Counted from the first letter of the stretch, positions 24,610 through 34,268 are shown. The stretch: DNA of 43,744 nt from Sedimenticola thiotaurini (GCA_011051715.1 DRKP01000063.1:1-43744); one strand, 5' to 3'. Program-made: numbers and translations. The notes: a model not told the origin generated them from the letters alone.

Positions 24610-25770
24610 ATGGCTGAGAACGAAGACGGCCAGGAGAAAACAGAACAACCGACAGCGAAACGGCTGGAGGAGTCGCGGCGCAAGGGCCAGGTGGCGCGTT
24701 CGCGCGAGCTCAATACCATGGCGGTCACCCTGGCCGGCGGTATTGCCCTGACCGCGCTCAGCGGCCACATGGGATCCGGCCTCTCCGGCATCATGAGCAG
24801 CAACTTCCGCATCGACCGGGCGGATCTGTTCGACACCAGCGCCATGCTGCGCCACCTGGCCGAGGCGATCGGCGACGCGCTGCTGATGCTGCTGCCATTC
24901 TTCGCCGTGGTGGCGGTGGTTGCGGTGCTCAGCTCGGTGGCCCTGGGGGGATTCAGCATCAGTGCCGAATCGATGGTGCCCAAGTTCAGCAAGCTCAACC
25001 CCGTCAAGGGGCTGGGCCGGCTGTTCTCGGTGAAGGGGCTGATGGAGCTGGCCAAGGCGATGGCCAAGTTCCTGCTCATCGCCGGTGCCACCGGCCTGGT
25101 GTTGTGGAACCTGCTGGACGAGTTCATCGGTCTGGGTGTGATGGAACTCGGGCCTGCGGTGGCGGAGCTGGTGACCCTGATCGGCGGCTCCTTCGTACTC
25201 ATCGCCTCGACCCTGATCCTGATCGCCCTGGCCGACGTGCCGTTCCAGCTGTGGGACCACAAGCGCCAGCTGAAGATGACCAAGCAGGAGGTCCGCGAGG
25301 AGCTGAAGCAGACCGAGGGGCGGCCCGAGGTGAAGGGCCGGATCCGCAGCCTGCAGCGGGAGATGGCCCAGCGCCGCATGATGGAGGAGGTGCCGAAGGC
25401 GGACGTGGTCGTCACCAACCCGACCCACTATGCCGTTGCCCTGCGCTACGACCAGGACAGCATGGCGGCGCCGAAGGTGGTGGCGAAGGGTGCCGATCTG
25501 GTGGCCGCCAACATCCGTCGCGTGGCCGGTGATCACGGCGTCCCGGTGGTCGAGGCACCGATGCTGGCCCGCGCCATCCATGCCCACAGCGAGATCGGCG
25601 ACGCCATTCCCGCCGGCCTCTACCTGGCGGTGGCCAAGCTGCTGGCCTACGTGTTCCAGCTGCGCGCCTACCGCGAGGGGGTCGGCGCCCGCCCGCAGCC
25701 GCCCACCGACCTGCCGGTGCCGGAGGAGATGCAGGTGCCGGCGGACGATGGCGATACGCCTCTGCACTGA
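24610..25770 (+). CDS. flhB: FlhB, export-switch protein
   Basis: A 386-residue protein. The N-terminal ENEDGQEKTEQPTAKRLEES is the family signature. Four membrane segments follow, then a linker helix (DHKRQLKMTKQEVREELK) and the cytoplasmic autocleavage domain with NPTH at residues 270-273, where FlhB cuts itself between Asn and Pro. It switches export from rod/hook to filament substrates. The C-terminal tail after about residue 355 is Pro-rich. GAGGAAC about 7 bases before ATG 24610 serves as ribosome-binding site. Confidence 0.97.
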   Translation: MAENEDGQEKTEQPTAKRLEESRRKGQVARSRELNTMAVTLAGGIALTALSGHMGSGLSGIMSSNFRIDRADLFDTSAMLRHLAEAIGDALLMLLPFFAVVAVVAVLSSVALGGFSISAESMVPKFSKLNPVKGLGRLFSVKGLMELAKAMAKFLLIAGATGLVLWNLLDEFIGLGVMELGPAVAELVTLIGGSFVLIASTLILIALADVPFQLWDHKRQLKMTKQEVREELKQTEGRPEVKGRIRSLQREMAQRRMMEEVPKADVVVTNPTHYAVALRYDQDSMAAPKVVAKGADLVAANIRRVAGDHGVPVVEAPMLARAIHAHSEIGDAIPAGLYLAVAKLLAYVFQLRAYREGVGARPQPPTDLPVPEEMQVPADDGDTPLH

Positions 25771-25801
25771 CAACCGAAGTCACTGAAACGAGCCCGATCC
25801 C

Positions 25802-27901
25802 ATGGATGCAACCGCGATTCTGAGCAACGTCAAACAGGCCGGCAGCCGCAGCCTGGGCGCCCCCCTGATCCTGATCATGATGCTGGCGATGGTGATCATT
25901 CCGTTGCCACCGTTCGCCCTGGATACCTTCTTCACCTTTAATATCGCCCTCTCCCTGGTGGTGCTGCTGGTGGTGGTCTATACCCACAAGCCACTGGAGT
26001 TCAGCGTCTTTCCGAGCCTGCTGCTGGTGGCCACGCTGCTGCGCCTGGCCCTGAACGTGGCCTCCACCCGGGTGGTGCTGCTGGAGGGACACCAGGGCGG
26101 GGACGCGGCGGGCAAGGTGATCGAGGCCTTCGGCTCCTTCGTCATCGGTGGCAACTACGCCGTTGGCCTGGTGGTGTTCGCCATCCTGGTGATCATCAAC
26201 TTCGTGGTGGTGACCAAGGGCGCCGGGCGTGTCTCCGAGGTCAGCGCCCGCTTCACCCTGGATGCGATGCCCGGCAAGCAGATGGCCATCGATGCTGATC
26301 TCAATGCCGGCCTGATCTCCCAGGACGAGGCGCGGGAGCGGCGCGAGGAGGTGTCGAAGGAGGCGGACTTCTACGGTGCCATGGATGGTGCCAGCAAGTT
26401 CGTGCGCGGCGACGCCGTCGCCGGCATCCTGATCCTGGTCATCAATATCGTCGGCGGCCTTGCCATCGGCATGGCCCAGCACGACCTCGATTTCTCCACC
26501 GCCATGCGCTACTACGCCCTGCTCACCATCGGTGACGGCCTGGTGGCCCAGATCCCGTCGCTGCTGCTGTCGGTGTCGGCGGCGATCATCGTGACCCAGG
26601 TCTCCTCCAAGCAGGACATGGGCGAGCAGGTGGTGAGCCAGCTGCTCGCCAATCCCCGCTCCCTGGCCATCGCCGCCGGCGTGCTGGGGCTGATGGGAGT
26701 GATCCCCGGCATGCCCAACCTGGCCTTTCTCTCCCTCGCCGCCATGGCCGGCGGCGGTGCCTGGCTGATCCACCGGAACCGGAGCAAGGCGGCCCAGCAC
26801 AGCCAGCTGGTGGAACCGGCGGCGGAGCAGCCGGCGGAGCAGAAGGAGCTGACCTGGGAGGATGTGCAGCCGGTGGACATCATCGGCCTGGAGGTGGGCT
26901 ACCGGCTGATCCCGCTGGTGGACCGCAACCAGGGCGGCGAGCTGATGAACCGGATCAAGGGGGTGCGCAAGAAGCTGTCCCAGGAACTGGGCTTCCTGGT
27001 GCAGCCGGTGCATATCCGCGACAACCTGGACCTCGGCCCGACGACCTACCGCATCTCTCTGCACGGGGTGCCGATCGGCGAGGCCGAGATCCACCCCGAC
27101 CGGGACCTGGCGATCAACCCGGGGCGGGTGTTCGGCACCCTGCAGGGGATCGAGACCCGGGATCCGGCCTTCGGCCTGGAGGCGGTCTGGATCGACCCCG
27201 CCCAGCGCGATCATGCCCAGACCCTGGGTTACACGGTGGTGGATGCCAGCACCGTGGTGGCCACCCACCTGAGCGAGATCCTGCAGTCCCACGCCCACGA
27301 GCTGATCGGTCACGAGGAGGTGCAGCAGCTGCTCGACGTGCTCGCCCGCAACGCCCCGAAACTGGTGGAGGATCTGGTTCCCGGCACCCTCTCCCTCGGC
27401 CTGCTGCTGAAGATCCTGCAGAACCTGCTGGAGGAGCAGATCCCGATCCGGGACATCCGCACCATTGCCGAAACCTTGGCGGAGCATGCCCCGAAGAGTC
27501 AAGACCCCGTCGCCCTGACGGCGGCCGTCCGGGTCGCCCTGTCCCGCTCCATTGTGCAGCAACTCGTTGGTCCGGTTGAGGAAATTCCCGTGGTGGTGCT
27601 GGACCCGAATCTGGAACAGATATTGCAACATACCTTGCAGCCCTCGGAGGAGGGGGGTGTGGGTTTCGAACCGGGTCTGGCGGAACAGCTGCAGCAGGCC
27701 CTCGCCGAGACCGCCCGGCAGCAGGAGATGGCCGGGCAGCAGAGCATCCTGCTGGTGGCTGCGGCCATCCGCCCCTGGATGGCCCGCTTCGCCAGACACA
27801 GCGTGCCGGGGATGCGGGTCCTCTCCTACAACGAGATACCGGACAACCGCAAGATCAAGGTGGTGGCGACGGTGGGGAAGCCGGGGCTGGAGAAGGAGTG
27901 A
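25802..27901 (+). CDS. flhA: FlhA, export-gate protein (FHIPEP family)
   Basis: A 699-residue protein. Residues up to about 325 carry eight membrane segments with the FHIPEP-type core (SARFTLDAMPGKQMAIDADL, then YGAMDGASKFVRGDAVAG). The C-terminal 340 residues form the cytoplasmic nonameric ring (from VQPVDIIGLEVGYRLIP), the docking platform for chaperone-substrate complexes. It energises export with the proton gradient. The 32-base gap after flhB and 66-base gap before flhF contain no clear promoter, so the genes are probably read through. Confidence 0.97.
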   Translation: MDATAILSNVKQAGSRSLGAPLILIMMLAMVIIPLPPFALDTFFTFNIALSLVVLLVVVYTHKPLEFSVFPSLLLVATLLRLALNVASTRVVLLEGHQGGDAAGKVIEAFGSFVIGGNYAVGLVVFAILVIINFVVVTKGAGRVSEVSARFTLDAMPGKQMAIDADLNAGLISQDEARERREEVSKEADFYGAMDGASKFVRGDAVAGILILVINIVGGLAIGMAQHDLDFSTAMRYYALLTIGDGLVAQIPSLLLSVSAAIIVTQVSSKQDMGEQVVSQLLANPRSLAIAAGVLGLMGVIPGMPNLAFLSLAAMAGGGAWLIHRNRSKAAQHSQLVEPAAEQPAEQKELTWEDVQPVDIIGLEVGYRLIPLVDRNQGGELMNRIKGVRKKLSQELGFLVQPVHIRDNLDLGPTTYRISLHGVPIGEAEIHPDRDLAINPGRVFGTLQGIETRDPAFGLEAVWIDPAQRDHAQTLGYTVVDASTVVATHLSEILQSHAHELIGHEEVQQLLDVLARNAPKLVEDLVPGTLSLGLLLKILQNLLEEQIPIRDIRTIAETLAEHAPKSQDPVALTAAVRVALSRSIVQQLVGPVEEIPVVVLDPNLEQILQHTLQPSEEGGVGFEPGLAEQLQQALAETARQQEMAGQQSILLVAAAIRPWMARFARHSVPGMRVLSYNEIPDNRKIKVVATVGKPGLEKE

Positions 27902-27967
27902 CGGCGGTGACCGGGCCGCGCAAGGGAGTGGCGACAGCCGGGAACTGACTTCGACGAAGAGCCGGAT

Positions 27968-29203
27968 ATGAAGATCAAGAGATTTTTCGCAGACGACATC
28001 CGCCAGGCCCTGCGCCAGGTGCGCGAGACCCTGGGTCCGGACGCCGTCATCCTCTCCAACCGGAGCGTGGACGGCGGAGTGGAGCTGGTGGCGGCGATGG
28101 ACTACGACGAGGCCGCCTTCGAGGCGCAGCAACGCAGCGCCGCCGAGACCACTTCCGGACAGCGGTCCGGATCGGTGACGCCGCTGCGGCCGGAGGGGGA
28201 GGGAAAGGGCCCGTCGGCCAGCTCCCGCCCGGCGCCGGCAGCGGCCCGGGTGGAGTGGAGCCAGGACCCGGTGCTGGTGGAGATGCGCCAGGAGATGAAG
28301 GCGCTGCGAAGGATGATGGAGAACCAGCTGTCGGACATGGTCTGGCACGAGATGGGCAGCCGCCGTCCCCTGACCCAGGAGCTGCTGCGGCGGCTGATGG
28401 GGCTGAATCTGACCCCGGACCTGTGCCACCGGCTGGCCGGACGGATCCAGGACGCGGACGACCTGGACCAGGCCTGGCGCAAGGCCCTCTACCTGCTGGC
28501 GGCGGAGCTGCCGGTGGCCGGGGAGGGGCTGATCGACGAGGGCGGGGTGGTGGCCCTGGTCGGACCCACCGGCGTCGGCAAGACCACCACCATCGCCAAG
28601 CTGGCGGCCCGTTTCATCCTGCGCCACGGCCATCGCAACCTGGCCCTGGTGACCACCGACAGCTACCGGATCGGCGCCCGCGAGCAGCTCAATACCTATG
28701 CCCGCATCCTCGATGTGCCGGTACGCACCGCCGCCAGCGCCGACGAGCTGGGGGTGATCCTCAACGCCCTGTCCGGCAAGCGCCTGGTGCTGGTGGACAC
28801 CGCCGGCATGAGCCAGCGCGACCTGCGCCTCAGCGACCAGCTCTCCATGCTGCATTCGGGCAGCCGCCCGGTACGCACCTTTCTGGCGTTGTCCGCCACC
28901 ACCCAGCATCCGGCCATGGAACAGGCGGTGAAGGCGTTCGGCGGTGACAGCCTCGAAGGCTGCATCCTGACCAAGGTGGACGAGGCCGCCTCTCTCGGCG
29001 GCGCCCTGTCGGCCCTGGTCCACTGCAACATCCCGCTGGCGTTCTACACCGACGGGCAGAAGGTACCCGAAGACATTCATCTGGCCAGGGCCCACACACT
29101 GGTGAGCCGTGCGGTGACCCTGGCCCAGGAGGCCGGCACCGAGTACAGCGACGAATACCTGGCCATGGCACTGGGAGGGTTGAGAGCCGATGCTCATGGC
29201 TGA
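27968..29203 (+). CDS. flhF: FlhF, SRP-like GTPase for polar flagellar placement
   Basis: A 411-residue protein: an N-terminal basic region (KIKRFFADDIRQALRQVRET), a variable middle, an N-domain helix bundle and the G domain with GPTGVGKTT from residue 199, DTAG (LVLVDTAGMSQRD) and TKVDE. FlhF marks the cell pole and recruits early basal-body parts. It overlaps flhG by 14 bases. The presence of flhF and flhG implies polar flagella whose number is restricted. Confidence 0.97.
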   Translation: MKIKRFFADDIRQALRQVRETLGPDAVILSNRSVDGGVELVAAMDYDEAAFEAQQRSAAETTSGQRSGSVTPLRPEGEGKGPSASSRPAPAAARVEWSQDPVLVEMRQEMKALRRMMENQLSDMVWHEMGSRRPLTQELLRRLMGLNLTPDLCHRLAGRIQDADDLDQAWRKALYLLAAELPVAGEGLIDEGGVVALVGPTGVGKTTTIAKLAARFILRHGHRNLALVTTDSYRIGAREQLNTYARILDVPVRTAASADELGVILNALSGKRLVLVDTAGMSQRDLRLSDQLSMLHSGSRPVRTFLALSATTQHPAMEQAVKAFGGDSLEGCILTKVDEAASLGGALSALVHCNIPLAFYTDGQKVPEDIHLARAHTLVSRAVTLAQEAGTEYSDEYLAMALGGLRADAHG

Positions 29204-30071
29204 TGCGACGATCGATCAGGCGGCCGGCCTGCGACAGATGGTGAAGCCGGAACCGGTGCGGGTCATCGCCGTCACCGGCGGCAAGGGCGGGGTGGGGAAG
29301 ACCAACGTATCGGTCAACCTGGCCGTCGCCTGGGCCGAGCTGGGCCGGCGGGTGATGCTGCTGGATGCCGACCTGGGGCTGGCCAACGTGGACGTGGTGC
29401 TGGGGCTGCATCCAGAGTACGACCTGTCCCATGTGCTGCGCGGGGAGCGCACCCTGGAGCAGGTGCTGCTGCAGGGTCCGGCCGGCATCCGGGTGGCGCC
29501 GGCGGCCTCGGGCGTGCAGCAGATGGCGGAATTGAGCGAGGCCGAGCACGCCGGCCTGATCCGCGCCTTCAGCGACGTCAGTCACGAAACCGACGTGCTG
29601 ATCGTGGATACGGCCGCCGGCATCTCCGATGTGGTGGTCAGCTTCAGCCGGGCGGCCCAGGAGGTGGTGGTGGTGGTGTGCGACGAGCCCGCCTCCATCA
29701 CCGACGCCTACGCCCTGATCAAGCTGCTGAACCGGGACTACGGGGTCGAGCGCTTTCGTGTCCTCTCCAACATGGCGCGCAGCGCCCAGGAGGGGCGCGA
29801 CCTGTACGGCAAGATGTGCCGGGTCACCGATCGCTATCTCGACGTGATGCTGAGCTACATCGGCAGCATCCCGTACGACGACAACCTGCGCAAGGCGGTG
29901 CGGGCGCAGAAGCCGGTGGTACAGGCGTTTCCGCGCAGCCGGGCGGCACAGACATTCAAGAATCTGGCGAAGAAGGCCGATAACTGGCCCGTACCGGAAG
30001 GGGTTGGCGGCCACCTTCAGTTCTTCGTCGAGAGGCTTATTCAATTTTCCAGTCAGAGTGGGGGGATGTGA
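29190..30071 (+). CDS. flhG: FlhG/FleN, MinD-like ATPase controlling flagellar number
   Basis: A 293-residue ParA/MinD-type ATPase with the deviant Walker A GGKGGVGKT (residues 30-38) and DADLGLANVDVVLG. The N-terminal DQAAGLR (residues 9-15) is the motif known to stimulate FlhF GTPase, confirming FlhG rather than MinD. It limits flagellar number, in Pseudomonas partly by restraining FleQ. The last 25 residues (HLQFFVERLIQFSSQSGGM) form the amphipathic membrane-binding helix. Starts at 29190 and 29196 are both possible; either lies inside flhF. Confidence 0.96.
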   Translation: MLMADATIDQAAGLRQMVKPEPVRVIAVTGGKGGVGKTNVSVNLAVAWAELGRRVMLLDADLGLANVDVVLGLHPEYDLSHVLRGERTLEQVLLQGPAGIRVAPAASGVQQMAELSEAEHAGLIRAFSDVSHETDVLIVDTAAGISDVVVSFSRAAQEVVVVVCDEPASITDAYALIKLLNRDYGVERFRVLSNMARSAQEGRDLYGKMCRVTDRYLDVMLSYIGSIPYDDNLRKAVRAQKPVVQAFPRSRAAQTFKNLAKKADNWPVPEGVGGHLQFFVERLIQFSSQSGGM

Positions 30072-30811
30072 CGGTGAACGGACTAGCGGCCTACACAGCG
30101 GTACAGGAACAGGACTCCGATGCCCTGGTCATCCAGCATGCACCCCTGGTGAAGCGGATCGCCTATCACCTGATGAACAAGCTGCCGCCCAACGTGCAGG
30201 CGGACGACCTGATCCAGGCGGGGATGATCGGGCTGCTGGAGGCGAGTCGCAACTACGATCCGTCCCAGGGGGCCAGTTTCGAGACCTACGCCGGGATCCG
30301 GATCCGCGGTTCGATGCTGGACGAGATCCGGCGCAGTGACTGGACCCCGCGCTCGGTGCATCGCAAGGCACGCATGGTGGCGGAGGCGATGCGCGAGATC
30401 GAGAACGAGCAGGGGCGTGACGCCCGTGACGTGGAGGTGGCCGATGCCCTGGGCATGTCCCTGGACGAGTACCACAAGATCCTGCAGGACGCCTCCGGCT
30501 GCCGCATCTTCAGCCTGGAGGATCTGCAGGCGGTGGGTGAGCTGCCCCAGGAGCGCACCGACGGCACCATCCAGGGGCCGTTCGAGGGTATGCAGCGGGA
30601 CGCCTTCAAGGGCGCCCTGGCCGACGCCATCGCCGGCCTGCCGGAGCGCGAGCGACTGGTGATCGCGCTGTACTACGAGGAGGAGCTGAACCTGCGCGAG
30701 ATCGGCCAGATCCTCGGTGTCAGCGAATCCAGGGTATGCCAGATCCACAGCCAGGCCACCCTGCGCCTGCGTTCGCGCCTGTCGGAGTGGCTGGCCGACG
30801 ACGACAGATAG
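30068..30811 (+). CDS. fliA: FliA, flagellar sigma factor (sigma-28)
   Basis: A 247-residue sigma factor with region 2 (LVKRIAYHLMNKLPPNVQAD, YDPSQGASFETYAGIRIRG, SMLDEIRRSDWTPRSV) and region 4 (YYEEELNLREIGQILGVSES, RVCQIHSQATLRLRSRL), as in FliA. It directs transcription of late flagellar and chemotaxis genes and is held by FlgM until the hook is complete. The start is GTG at 30068, overlapping flhG by 4 bases, with GTGGGGGG before it; GTG 30074 is a close alternative. Confidence 0.97.
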   Translation: MTVNGLAAYTAVQEQDSDALVIQHAPLVKRIAYHLMNKLPPNVQADDLIQAGMIGLLEASRNYDPSQGASFETYAGIRIRGSMLDEIRRSDWTPRSVHRKARMVAEAMREIENEQGRDARDVEVADALGMSLDEYHKILQDASGCRIFSLEDLQAVGELPQERTDGTIQGPFEGMQRDAFKGALADAIAGLPERERLVIALYYEEELNLREIGQILGVSESRVCQIHSQATLRLRSRLSEWLADDDR

Positions 30812-30859
30812 TGCCCGCTGAGGGCGGAACATTGAACGGCATTCTATTTGGAGGTTGCC

Positions 30860-31246
30860 TTGGACAAGAACATGAAGATTCTCGTGGTGGACGACTTCTC
30901 TACGATGCGCCGGATCGTAAAGAACCTGCTCCGGGATCTCGGCTTCACCAACATCGACGAGGCGGACGACGGCAACACCGGTCTGCCCAAGTTGCAGTCG
31001 GGTAACTTCGACTTCCTCATCACCGACTGGAACATGCCGGGCATGACCGGCATAGACCTGCTCAAGGCGGTACGCGCCGATCCCAGCCTGGCCAAGCTGC
31101 CGGTGCTGATGGTGACGGCGGAGTCCAAGCGCGAGCAGATCATCGAGGCGGCCCAGGCCGGCGTCAACGGGTACGTGGTCAAGCCGTTCACCGCCACCAC
31201 GCTGGAAGAGAAGATCAACAAGATATTCGAACGCGTCGAAGCATGA
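30860..31246 (+). CDS. cheY: CheY, chemotaxis response regulator
   Basis: A 128-residue single receiver domain. Phosphoacceptor D56 lies in LITDWNMPG, the acidic pair is D11/D12 ([11 protein letters not shown]), and T86 (MVTAESK) and K108 (VVKPF) complete the active site. It carries the motor-reversal signal from CheA to FliM. I chose TTG 30860 because GGAGG at 30850-30854 is 5 bases from it, while the nearest ATG (30872) is 17 bases away; the resulting MDKNMKIL start is common among relatives. Confidence 0.96.
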   Translation: MDKNMKILVVDDFSTMRRIVKNLLRDLGFTNIDEADDGNTGLPKLQSGNFDFLITDWNMPGMTGIDLLKAVRADPSLAKLPVLMVTAESKREQIIEAAQAGVNGYVVKPFTATTLEEKINKIFERVEA

Positions 31247-31259
31247 CCACGGGCCGGTG

Positions 31260-31985
31260 ATGGGCGTCGCAATGGGACAGGCGGAGCGTATCGAACAGGC
31301 CCGCGCCCTGGTGCTGGAACTGGAGGCGGGCAACGAACCGGAGGTACGGCGGCTGATCGATGCCATCGGTGATGGTGGTGGAGGGGAGCTGTTCCAGGAG
31401 ATCGGACGACTCACGCGGGAACTGCACGAGGCGATCAGCGGCTTCCTGCTCGACGAGCGGATCGCCGAACTGGCCAGCCGGGAGATGCCGGACGCCAGCG
31501 AACGGCTGAATCACGTCATCAGCATGACCGAGAAATCGGCCGACCGGACCCTGACCGCGGTGGAGCAGGGGATTCCCCTGACCGAGGAGCTGACCGACCA
31601 CTCCGGCCGGCTCGCCGAGCAGTGGGGGCGCTTCGTCGAGCGGCGCATGTCGGTGGAGGAGTTCCGCAGTCTGAGCGACGAGCTGGCCCGCTTCCTGGAG
31701 CTGACCGGATCCCATGCCACCCGGCTGCACGGCCATCTGACAGAGGTGCTGATGGCCCAGGACTTCCAGGATCTGACCGGCCAGATCATCCGGCAGGTGA
31801 TCACGCTGTTGCAGGACGTGGAGGGAAAGCTGGTGCACCTGGTCCGGATCTCGGGCAACCGGGCACCGGCGCAGCGGCAGGATTGCGGCCGGCTCGAGGG
31901 GCCGGTGGTCCCCGGTATCGATCAGGGCGATGTGGTGAACGGGCAGGACGACGTGGACGATCTGCTCTCCAGTCTCGGTTTCTGA
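31260..31985 (+). CDS. cheZ: CheZ, CheY-P phosphatase
   Basis: A 241-residue protein, a long helical hairpin dimer in the family. The catalytic Asp and Gln are D171 and Q175 in AQDFQDLTGQ, and the C-terminal DDVDDLLSSLGF is the CheY-binding tail. CheZ removes the phosphate from CheY and so ends the tumble or reversal signal. The start may be ATG 31260, the GTG just before it, or ATG 31272; none has a strong Shine-Dalgarno, and coupling to cheY 13 bases upstream is likely. Confidence 0.95.
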   Translation: MGVAMGQAERIEQARALVLELEAGNEPEVRRLIDAIGDGGGGELFQEIGRLTRELHEAISGFLLDERIAELASREMPDASERLNHVISMTEKSADRTLTAVEQGIPLTEELTDHSGRLAEQWGRFVERRMSVEEFRSLSDELARFLELTGSHATRLHGHLTEVLMAQDFQDLTGQIIRQVITLLQDVEGKLVHLVRISGNRAPAQRQDCGRLEGPVVPGIDQGDVVNGQDDVDDLLSSLGF

Positions 31986-32057
31986 GCCTTCCGGCAGACA
32001 TGGCGACGTCGGTGGAGCGGATCGGGGGAAACCAGTACAGGAACGAGGTGGCATTGA

Positions 32058-34256
32058 ATGGCCATTGATATGAACGACGAGATCCTGCAGGACTTTCTGG
32101 TCGAGGCAGGGGAGATCCTGGAACTGCTCAACGAGCAGCTCATCGACCTGGAGCAGCGGCCCGACGATTTCGACCTGCTGAACGCGGTGTTCCGTGGTTT
32201 CCATACCATCAAGGGCGGAGCCGGGTTCCTCAGCATCGATGCACTGGTCGAGGTGTGTCACCGGGCCGAGGATGTCTTCAACGTCCTGCGCCAGGGCCAG
32301 CGGCAGGTGGATGCCCGGTTGATGGATGTGGTACTGCAGGTCCTGGACGTGGTCAACGACATGTTCGCCATGATCACCAACGGGGAAGAGCCGGAGCCGG
32401 CCGAACCGGAGCTGCTGGAGTCGCTGTCGCAACTGTCGGTGCCAGACGGTGAGGCGGAACCGGAACCCGAACCCGAGCCCGAACCTGCAGCGGAACCCGA
32501 GGTCGCGGAGACCACGGCGGCAGAGCCGGAAGCGGCGACCGGGGAGGGCCCGGACGAGATCACCGAGGACGAATTCGAGGCCCTGCTGGACGAACTGCAT
32601 GGCAAGGGGCGCCACGGCGGGGTGCCGGCGACAGCCGCCAGTGCCTCTTCCACCGGCTCCGACGAGATCACCGAGGAGGAGTTCGAGGCGCTGCTGGACG
32701 AACTGCACGGCAAGGGCCGCCATGGCGGAGTTCCGGCACAGGCCGGAAACCGGGGCGGCGAAGAGCGGGGCGGCAGTGCGCCGGAGACGCGGGCGGCCAC
32801 CCCGGACGAGATCACCGAGGAGGAGTTCGAGGCGCTGCTGGACGAACTGCATGGCAAGGGCCGCCACGGCGGCGTGCCCTCCGCAGCGGCGAAGGCGGCA
32901 GACGGGGGTGACGGTCCGGCCCCGAAACCGGCGGCCGCCGCGGAGCCTGCGCAGCAGAAGGTGAAAGACGCGGAAAAGGTGACCGGAGAGACTGCTCCCG
33001 CGGCAGCGCCGAAGAAGCCGGCCGGGCCGACGCCGAAGAAGCCGTCCAGGCCGACGGCGAAGAAGGCAATGGAGCAGGTCAAGAGCACCGAGACCACGGT
33101 CCGGGTCGACACGGCACGTCTGGACGAGATCATGAACATGGTGGGAGAGCTGGTGCTCGTGCGCAACCGTCTCGCCACCCTGAAGACGAAACTGGGCGAC
33201 GACGATGTGGCCAATGCCGTCGCCAATCTGGACGTGGTCACCGCCGATCTGCAGAACTCGGTGATGAAGACCCGGATGCAGCCGGTGAAAAAGGTGTTCG
33301 GGCGCTTCCCCCGGGTGGTGCGCGACCTGGCCCGCAGCCTGAAGAAGGAGATCGATCTGGAACTGCACGGCGAGGAGACCGACCTGGACAAGAACCTGGT
33401 CGAGGCGCTGGCGGATCCCCTGGTCCACCTGGTCCGCAACGCGGTGGATCACGGTATCGAGAGTCCGGAGGAGCGGGAGCAGGCGGGCAAGCCCCGGCGT
33501 GGCAAGGTGGTCCTGTCCGCTGCCCAGGAAGGCGACCATATCCTGCTCTCGATCGCCGACGACGGTCGCGGCATGGATCCGGATGTGCTGCGACGGAAGG
33601 CGGTGGAGAAGGGGATGATGGACCAGGAGGCGGCCGACCGGCTCGAGGACAGGGAGTGCTACAACCTGATCTTCCACCCCGGATTCTCCACCAAGACCGA
33701 GATCTCCGACGTCTCCGGCCGCGGTGTCGGCATGGACGTGGTCAAGACCCGAATAGCGCAGCTCAACGGCTCGGTGGAGATCGACTCCGCATACGGCCAG
33801 GGCAGCGTGATCCGGGTCAAGCTGCCCCTCACCCTGGCCATCCTTCCCACACTGATGGTGGTGCTGGGCGAGCAGCCGTTCGCGCTGCCGCTCTCCAGCG
33901 TGGTGGAGATCTTCAATCTGGACCTGAAGCGGACCAACGTGGTGGACGGTCAGCTGACGATCATGGTGCGGGAGCGGGCGCTGCCCCTGTTCTACCTGCA
34001 CAAGTGGCTGGTCAACGGCGGCACCGGCGCGGTGGACAGCGAGGTCGGTCACGTGGTGGTGGTCAACGTGGGCGGCAAGCACGTCGGCCTGGTGGTGGAC
34101 TACCTGATCGGCCAGGAGGAGGTGGTGATCAAACCCCTGGGATCCATGCTGCAGGGGCTGGACGGCATGGCCGGGGCGACCATCACCGGGGACGGCAAGA
34201 TCGCCCTGATCCTGGACGTTCCCGGGCTGATGCGCAAGTACGCCCGCCGCCACTGA
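32058..34256 (+). CDS. cheA: CheA, chemotaxis histidine kinase with tripled linker motif
   Basis: A 732-residue kinase. The P1 domain holds the phosphorylated His at residue 49 (FRGFHTIKGGAGFL). Residues 110-345 form a low-complexity linker instead of an obvious P2 domain: an EP-rich run, then three copies of a 25-residue motif (166-190, 202-226, 250-274), then a Lys/Pro/Ala stretch. P3 dimerisation (about 350-410), P4 ATPase (HLVRNAVDHGIE, DDGRGM, GRGVGMDVV) and the CheW-like P5 (from about 590) are complete. It autophosphorylates in receptor arrays and passes phosphate to CheY and CheB. The absence of P2 means CheY and CheB must dock elsewhere, perhaps on the repeats. ATG 32058 has weak Shine-Dalgarno support (GAACGAGGTGG further upstream). 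Confidence 0.97.
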   Translation: MAIDMNDEILQDFLVEAGEILELLNEQLIDLEQRPDDFDLLNAVFRGFHTIKGGAGFLSIDALVEVCHRAEDVFNVLRQGQRQVDARLMDVVLQVLDVVNDMFAMITNGEEPEPAEPELLESLSQLSVPDGEAEPEPEPEPEPAAEPEVAETTAAEPEAATGEGPDEITEDEFEALLDELHGKGRHGGVPATAASASSTGSDEITEEEFEALLDELHGKGRHGGVPAQAGNRGGEERGGSAPETRAATPDEITEEEFEALLDELHGKGRHGGVPSAAAKAADGGDGPAPKPAAAAEPAQQKVKDAEKVTGETAPAAAPKKPAGPTPKKPSRPTAKKAMEQVKSTETTVRVDTARLDEIMNMVGELVLVRNRLATLKTKLGDDDVANAVANLDVVTADLQNSVMKTRMQPVKKVFGRFPRVVRDLARSLKKEIDLELHGEETDLDKNLVEALADPLVHLVRNAVDHGIESPEEREQAGKPRRGKVVLSAAQEGDHILLSIADDGRGMDPDVLRRKAVEKGMMDQEAADRLEDRECYNLIFHPGFSTKTEISDVSGRGVGMDVVKTRIAQLNGSVEIDSAYGQGSVIRVKLPLTLAILPTLMVVLGEQPFALPLSSVVEIFNLDLKRTNVVDGQLTIMVRERALPLFYLHKWLVNGGTGAVDSEVGHVVVVNVGGKHVGLVVDYLIGQEEVVIKPLGSMLQGLDGMAGATITGDGKIALILDVPGLMRKYARRH
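32553..32879 (+). repeat. three copies of a 75-base coding repeat within cheA
   Basis: Copies lie at 32553-32627, 32661-32735 and 32805-32879, all in frame. Each encodes DEIT followed by (E/D)EFEALLDELHGKGRHGG and VP. Copies two and three differ at only a few bases, mostly in third codon positions, which suggests recent duplication or gene conversion. The core EFEALLDELHG is predicted to be an acidic amphipathic helix, and GKGRHGG a basic turn, like a short docking motif. Confidence 0.95.
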
Positions 34257-34268
34257 TCGCAACCGGTG

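Noticed and set aside
25412-29197. A 1261-codon open frame on the minus strand opposite flhA, flhB and flhF.
   Set aside because: It is antisense to well-recognised genes, its protein is a His/Gln/Gly-rich repeat of reversed codons, and long antisense frames are expected at this G+C content.
32553-32879. Regular repeats taken as a CRISPR array or minisatellite.
   Set aside because: The units are coding, in frame within cheA, unevenly spaced (36 and 48 codons), and the spacers are part of the same protein.
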